A program made the position numbers and the translations under genes. Under the pieces are notes generated by a model. It saw nothing but the letters and a program-made list of their open reading frames with translations. It had not been told where the DNA came from and ran no database searches. From Nitrosomonas sp. (GTDB lineage Bacteria; Pseudomonadota; Gammaproteobacteria; Burkholderiales; Nitrosomonadaceae): a DNA stretch of 10,267 bases. How positions within the stretch are numbered: the stretch's first letter is position 1; each line of letters starts with the position of its first letter. Positions 6,534 to 10,267 of this stretch are shown piece by piece. Location of the stretch: positions 1 to 10,267 of the forward strand of contig JAJFJI010000146.1 of NCBI GenBank assembly GCA_021774205.1. The letters are read 5' to 3'.

Positions 6534-7012
6534 TGCTCCATCTCACCCAGTACTGTTAAAAGATTAGCCATTTCTATCGCCACACGTGCCACATCTGCAC
6601 CTTTTCGACTCATGCGCGCAATCGCTTGATCCTCGGTCTCAGTGGTGAGTATCCCATTAGCAATTGGAATCCCCAGGTCAAGTGCTACATTGGTCAAGCC
6701 ACTGGTTGATTCATTCGAAACAACCTCAAAGTGATAGGTCTCTCCCCTTATCACCGAACCCAATGCAATCATCGCGTCAAACTGATCAGACAAAGCCATT
6801 TTTTGCAATGCCACTGGGATTTCCAATGCGCCTGGAACCGTCACCAACAATAGATTGGATTCCTTTACGCCATGTTTACATAATTCTGCGGTACAAGCGC
6901 CTAATAGCCCCTCTCCTACATCGACATTGAAACGGCTCATTACAATACCGAAACGCAATTCAGCGCCATCAAGATTCGGTTCAATTTCAATAATATTATC
7001 ATAGTACGCCAT
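6530..7012 (-). CDS. ribH: 6,7-dimethyl-8-ribityllumazine synthase
   Basis: RibH condenses 3,4-dihydroxy-2-butanone 4-phosphate (from the RibB domain encoded just upstream) with the ribitylamino-pyrimidinedione to form lumazine, the substrate of riboflavin synthase. From the start chosen here it has 160 residues and the conserved blocks SRFN (26-29), VPGALEIP (59-66), GSVIRGETYHFE (85-96, with His94 the expected catalytic base) and ILTTE (121-125). An ATG 18 bases further upstream (7030) directly abuts the ribBA stop and would add MVKGGD. I prefer the ATG at 7012: a strong purine-rich AAAGGGGGAG lies before it, the upstream ATG has no such site, and related proteins, as I recall them, begin with a PYYDNI- or AYYDNI-like sequence. 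Confidence 0.93.
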   Translation of the reverse strand: MAYYDNIIEIEPNLDGAELRFGIVMSRFNVDVGEGLLGACTAELCKHGVKESNLLLVTVPGALEIPVALQKMALSDQFDAMIALGSVIRGETYHFEVVSNESTSGLTNVALDLGIPIANGILTTETEDQAIARMSRKGADVARVAIEMANLLTVLGEMEQ

Positions 7013-7030
7013 GTCTCCCCCTTTAACCAT

Positions 7031-8209
7031 CTATTTTATAAGGATATTATTCGGTCGCTTTAATGCATGATGTTTCTTTTGGTGTGAATTTTCAGAAACA
7101 GCTTCGCTAAGGTCGTTTTCTCGTGCCCTGTAACCCGAAACTTCTAGACCGAAACCCGTTACACTTGGCATTTTTCGTGGTGCTGCCAGTAACCGCATTT
7201 TGCCCACATTAAGATCTTTGAGTATTTGCGCACCGATACCATGATCCCGCAAGTCCGCTTTGGCGGTATCAGAGAAATCGGATTTTGTCAGTTTAATACG
7301 CGTCATTAATTCCCCAGAATTTTCATTCCGATGTAGCAATACAATAACACCCTGACCAGCTTCAGTAATGACACGCATCGCATCATTGACGCTCCAGGAA
7401 TGGGTATCATCATTAATATCCAACAAATCGATCACTGACAATGGTTCATGAACGCGTACAAGTGTTTCAGTCTCAGGACATATTTCTCCTTTAACTAGCG
7501 CAAGATGCGTCGTGTTGGCTATTTTATCGAGATATCCGGCAAGAAGAAATTCGCCGTGAACGGTTTGCAAGGAACGCTCAGTTATGCGTGTTACCAGACT
7601 TTCCGTCAGACTGCGATAATGAATAAGATCAGCAATGGTCCCAATTTTAAGTTGATGTTTAGCGGCGAATTCAAATAAATCAGGAAGCCGGGCCATACTT
7701 CCATCATCCTTCAGAATCTCACAGATGACTGATGCGGCCGTAAGTCCTGCCATATTCGCCAGATCGCAGCCTGCTTCAGTATGGCCAGCGCGAACCAATA
7801 CCCCACCTTTCTGCGCCATCAACGGAAAAATATGGCCTGGTTGAACAAGGTCTTCAGGTTTAGCCTCAGGTTTTACAGCTGCCTGTATAGTCGTAGACCG
7901 GTCAGCAGCGGAGATACCCGTCGTTACGCCTTCTGCCGCTTCAATAGAAAGTGTAAAATTAGTTCCCAGTGGAGAACAATTGGCTGACACCATTAGTGGT
8001 AAATTCAGCTGATGACATCGCGCCTCGGTTAGCGTCAAGCAAATTAGACCACGTCCATGTTTGGCCATAAAATTGATGGCCTCCGGTGTAACAAAATCCG
8101 CCGCAAGTACCAGATCACCTTCATTCTCGCGATCTTCCTCGTCTACAAGAATGACCATTTTGCCGTTCTTTAGGTCAGCAATAATTTCCTGGATGGGACT
8201 AATCGTCAT
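7031..8209 (-). CDS. ribBA: DHBP synthase with degenerate GTP cyclohydrolase II domain (RibBX type)
   Basis: The N-terminal half (about 1-205) is an intact 3,4-dihydroxy-2-butanone 4-phosphate synthase making the four-carbon precursor of lumazine from ribulose 5-phosphate. It has DEEDRENEGDLV (23-34), HGRGLIC (51-57), TGISAADRSTTI (97-108), PGHIFPL (124-130), RAGHTEA (140-146) and CEILKDDGSMAR (163-174). The C-terminal half (about 206-392) resembles GTP cyclohydrolase II only in outline. It keeps RDHGIGAQILKDL (321-333) and KMRLL (337-341), but lacks the zinc-binding CX10CXC cysteines and the EGRGIGL active-site segment. It is therefore unlikely to hydrolyse GTP, and a separate RibA should exist elsewhere. 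This layout is known in proteobacteria as RibBX. The tail is unusually basic (HQKKHHALKR). The start is ATG, 18 bases after ribE, with AGGA about 11 bases upstream. Confidence 0.9.
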   Translation of the reverse strand: MTISPIQEIIADLKNGKMVILVDEEDRENEGDLVLAADFVTPEAINFMAKHGRGLICLTLTEARCHQLNLPLMVSANCSPLGTNFTLSIEAAEGVTTGISAADRSTTIQAAVKPEAKPEDLVQPGHIFPLMAQKGGVLVRAGHTEAGCDLANMAGLTAASVICEILKDDGSMARLPDLFEFAAKHQLKIGTIADLIHYRSLTESLVTRITERSLQTVHGEFLLAGYLDKIANTTHLALVKGEICPETETLVRVHEPLSVIDLLDINDDTHSWSVNDAMRVITEAGQGVIVLLHRNENSGELMTRIKLTKSDFSDTAKADLRDHGIGAQILKDLNVGKMRLLAAPRKMPSVTGFGLEVSGYRARENDLSEAVSENSHQKKHHALKRPNNILIK

Positions 8210-8227
8210 ATCAGAATAAATCCTGCT

Positions 8228-8833
8228 TTACTTTGAAATGGTTATTAAACGTGCCACATACCGCGCCAGCATATCTGTTTCAAGATTTACTTTTGCACCG
8301 AATACCAGTTCATTCAATGTCGTGGCTGAAAGTGTGTGCGGAATTAAATTAATCGAAAACTTATCACCTGAGACTTGATTAACCGTCAGACTCACACCGT
8401 TGACTGTAATAGCGCCTTTTTGGGCAATGAATTTTAATAATGGTTCCGGTGTCTGAATGGTCAGCATAACGCTTTTTCCTACCGGTTCAAAGTTGACAAC
8501 TTTACCAGTACCATCAACATGCCCGCTCACCAGATGTCCGTCAAGCCGATCGGACAAGCGCATTGCTTTTTCAAGATTGACTCGATTACCCTGCTGATCC
8601 AAGCCATGCGTACAACCTAACGTTTCCTGTGAAACATCCGCTGAGAACAAATCATCATGTAATTCAGTTACAGTAAGACAGACACCATTGACTGCAATGC
8701 TGTCACCAATTGCAACATCACTTAAATCTAAACTTCCAGAAGCAATTTCAAGGCTCAGACCTTTATCCGGTAAATTGCTCGGCTTCTTGATTTGCTTAAC
8801 TTCGCCAACACCTTCTATAATTCCGGTAAACAT
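8228..8833 (-). CDS. ribE: Riboflavin synthase, alpha chain
   Basis: This enzyme dismutates two lumazine molecules into riboflavin and a pyrimidinedione that is recycled by RibH. The 201-residue protein is a tandem of two lumazine-binding barrels. Repeat one (about 1-97) opens with the universal MFTGIIEGVGEV and includes AVNGVCLTV (47-55) and NLEKAMR (86-92). Repeat two (about 98-190) has GHLVSGHVDGTG (99-110), KGAITVNGVSLTVN (139-152) and IPHTL (164-168). Length and start fit the family. ATG is preceded by AGGGA seven bases away. It is the first gene of the run ribE-ribBA-ribH-nusB-thiL-pgpA-pncC. The symbol ribC is used for the same enzyme in E. coli. ribD, often just upstream in other bacteria, is absent here. 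Confidence 0.95.
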   Translation of the reverse strand: MFTGIIEGVGEVKQIKKPSNLPDKGLSLEIASGSLDLSDVAIGDSIAVNGVCLTVTELHDDLFSADVSQETLGCTHGLDQQGNRVNLEKAMRLSDRLDGHLVSGHVDGTGKVVNFEPVGKSVMLTIQTPEPLLKFIAQKGAITVNGVSLTVNQVSGDKFSINLIPHTLSATTLNELVFGAKVNLETDMLARYVARLITISK

Positions 8834-8887
8834 TAATAAATCCCTGCACTAAATTGCGAACTACCCTGAAAATCAATCAGATATGAG

Positions 8888-8915
8888 ACTATATCTTTAA
8901 AAATTAATAGTTTAA
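8888..8915 (-). promoter_or_regulatory. Possible promoter of the rib operon
   Basis: On the minus strand TTAAAC (8915-8910) is followed after 16 bases by TATAGT (8893-8888), giving a leader of roughly 50 bases before ribE. Both hexamers are imperfect. Only 88 bases separate the tRNA and ribE, too few for an FMN riboswitch, and I see no such element. Read-through from the tRNA transcript is an alternative. Confidence 0.35.
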
Positions 8916-8921
8916 CTTGAC

Positions 8922-8998
8922 TGGCGCGCCCAACACGATTCGAACGTGTGACCCCCGCCTTCGGAGGGCGGTACTCTATCCAGCTGAGCTATGGGCGC
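8922..8998 (-). tRNA. tRNA-Arg (anticodon CCG)
   Basis: The 77-base minus-strand sequence folds as a complete cloverleaf. The acceptor stem is GCGCCCA/TGGGCGC with discriminator G. The D arm is GCTC/GAGT with loop AGCTGGATA. The anticodon stem is CCGCC/GGCGG around CTCCGAA. The T arm is ACACG/CGTGT around TTCGAAT. The anticodon at 8964-8962 is CCG, which reads the arginine codon CGG. The 3' CCA is encoded at 8924-8922. It lies between the CorB/CorC-type gene and the rib operon, all in the same direction. I found no convincing promoter of its own. Confidence 0.96.
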
Positions 8999-9076
8999 AT
9001 ACCCTAGAAGAAGCCAATCGAATTTTTACAAACCGATGGGCAAGAGACAGTTCATTTACGCAGCAAAAACCGGCAA

Positions 9077-9118
9077 CAGGATAACTGCTTTTGAATCCCA
9101 CGTCCAACTTATATCCTG
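9077..9118 (-). other. Weak stem-loop after the CorC-type gene
   Basis: CAGGATA (9077-9083) and TATCCTG (9112-9118) can form a 7-base-pair stem four bases beyond the stop codon of the CorC-type gene. On the minus strand it is followed by TTGCCGGTTTTTG. The 28-base loop and delayed T-run make it a doubtful terminator. It could equally be chance. Confidence 0.25.
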
Positions 9119-9121
9119 CCA

Positions 9122-10267
9122 TTAGCGTGCTTCATCATTCCCTGGTGGGTGCACTGGAAAAATTTTGACTACCTTAACCACCTGATTTTTGGCTTGAACA
9201 ATTTCCATTGGATAGCCCGCAATATTCAACCCAATCCCCGCTTCAGGAATAGCTTGGAAATACTCCACAATCAGACCATTCAGGGTTTTCGGGCCATCCA
9301 AAGGAAGTTGCAAACCAAGCTTGCGGTTAAGATCCCGCAATAAAATGCTGCCTTCTACAAGAAAACTGCCATCTTGTTGTTTCATGAAAACACCAGCCTG
9401 CGTGGGTGCTTGCGTGGTAAATTCACCCACAATTTCCTCGATAATATCTTCAATAGTTACCAATCCCAACCATTCGCCGTACTCGTCAACAACCAAGCCA
9501 ACACGTTTATGATTCTCCTGGAATAATTGCAATTGGGAAAACAACGGTGTACCAGACGGAATAAAATAGGGACTACTCATCACTTTCTCAAGTGCAGCCG
9601 CTGTTATTTGACCTTTTTTCATTTGATTCAAAACATTACGAACATGAACAATACCAACAATATTATCCTGACGTCCCCGATAAACTGGCAGGCGGGTATG
9701 ATGACATGTCAGCAATTGATTATGAATTAATTCATCGCCAGCATCTAGATCGATTGCCTCTATTTGGCTACAAGGCACAATAACGTCATCAACCGTAACG
9801 GATTCGAGGTCAAACAGATTCAGCAACATGCTCTGATGTTTTTTCTGGATAAAATGCCCGCCTTCCAACACCAGAGTTTTAAGTTCTTCCGAACTGATAT
9901 GATGCGCACTATCCGCTTCGTTAGGTTTCAATCGCAATAGAAACAATAGTGCACCGACAAACAAATTGACGAACCATACTATCGGGTAGAAAATCTTTAA
10001 TAATGGCGTCAATATATAACTTGTCGCCAGTGCAATACGTTCTGGGTAAGCGGCAGCAACGACTTTCGGCGTTATTTCACTGAAAATCAAGATTGCAAAA
10101 GTGACGCATAAGGTACCAATCAGTAAAGCAAATTCATTTTGACTAAAAAGTGTTGAAATAATCACTGCTACCAGCGTTGCTGAGACTGTATTAAGTAAAT
10201 TGTTCCCGAGCAAAATGACGCCCAATAACCTGTCCGTATGATTCAATAATTTAGTCGTCAACCTCGC
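9122..10267 (-). CDS. CorB/CorC-type membrane protein (DUF21-CBS-CorC_HlyC), 5' partial
   Basis: This is the C-terminal 381 codons of a HlyC/CorC-family protein; the frame is open to the window edge. The TTG at 10261 is internal, because the codons before it (Ala-Arg) continue the family's ARLxxxLLxxTDRLLGVILLGNN pattern. Roughly 40-50 residues with the first membrane segment are missing. Counting from that TTG, the DUF21/CNNM membrane domain covers about 1-110, with LGVILLGNNLLNT (13-25) and FSEITPKVVAAAYPERIAL (60-78). Two CBS domains follow (about 160-275, including HHTRLPVYRG at 187-196 and VVDEYGEWLGLVTIEDIIEEIVGE at 257-280). A CorC_HlyC domain ends the protein (about 295-367). The family is linked to Mg2+/Co2+ homeostasis or efflux; the name haemolysin in old annotations is misleading. 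It matches the CorB/YfjD-like subgroup with an N-terminal membrane domain, not the soluble CorC/YbeX. Confidence 0.9.
   Translation of the reverse strand, partial: ARLTTKLLNHTDRLLGVILLGNNLLNTVSATLVAVIISTLFSQNEFALLIGTLCVTFAILIFSEITPKVVAAAYPERIALATSYILTPLLKIFYPIVWFVNLFVGALLFLLRLKPNEADSAHHISSEELKTLVLEGGHFIQKKHQSMLLNLFDLESVTVDDVIVPCSQIEAIDLDAGDELIHNQLLTCHHTRLPVYRGRQDNIVGIVHVRNVLNQMKKGQITAAALEKVMSSPYFIPSGTPLFSQLQLFQENHKRVGLVVDEYGEWLGLVTIEDIIEEIVGEFTTQAPTQAGVFMKQQDGSFLVEGSILLRDLNRKLGLQLPLDGPKTLNGLIVEYFQAIPEAGIGLNIAGYPMEIVQAKNQVVKVVKIFPVHPPGNDEAR

Noticed and set aside
9005..9040. TTGTAA-17-TCTAGG as a promoter for tRNA-Arg
   Set aside because: The -10 would lie only about four bases before the mature tRNA end, too close for a normal transcription start.
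1..10267. CRISPR array, insertion sequence, phage or toxin-antitoxin genes
   Set aside because: No regularly spaced repeats, transposase motifs or paired small genes were seen. The window is mostly ordinary housekeeping and central metabolism.

Overview
The window looks like the chromosome of a betaproteobacterium, most likely of the Nitrosomonadales (Nitrosomonas-like). This rests on three things: the minus-strand gene order ribE-ribBA-ribH-nusB-thiL-pgpA-pncC, protein wording I recognise from that group, and a moderately AT-rich composition. The assignment is inference from gene order and remembered family sequences, not from a search. I see no insertion sequence, phage gene, CRISPR array or rRNA.

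Left part (1-3869, plus strand). A 584-base stretch without a convincing gene carries unusual CAATG/CATTG palindromes. It precedes a malyl-CoA lyase gene (585-1532) that ends in a strong intrinsic terminator. After a 257-base gap holding a tandem TGATAGCTA repeat and a possible promoter come the two subunits of malate-CoA ligase (malate thiokinase), mtkA and mtkB, 19 bases apart. Together the three proteins interconvert malate + CoA + ATP with acetyl-CoA + glyoxylate. This is the C4-splitting step of the serine cycle, or in reverse a way to fix glyoxylate into malate.

Right part (3959-8833, minus strand). Seven tightly packed or overlapping housekeeping genes form a likely operon read from right to left: riboflavin synthase, a RibB protein with a degenerate GTP cyclohydrolase II-like domain, lumazine synthase, the antitermination factor NusB, thiamine-phosphate kinase, phosphatidylglycerophosphatase A and nicotinamide-nucleotide amidase. 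The operon converges on mtkB across an 89-base gap that holds a long-armed inverted repeat. ribD and a functional ribA are not in the window.

Far right (8922-10267, minus strand). A tRNA-Arg(CCG) with an encoded CCA tail lies between the rib operon and a CorB/CorC-type (DUF21-CBS-CorC_HlyC) membrane protein gene, whose 5' end runs off the window edge. Points worth a second look are the lyase/ligase cassette in a probable autotroph, the lost catalytic motifs in RibBA, non-ATG starts on mtkA, mtkB and thiL, and the repeat structures in the three intergenic regions of the left half.
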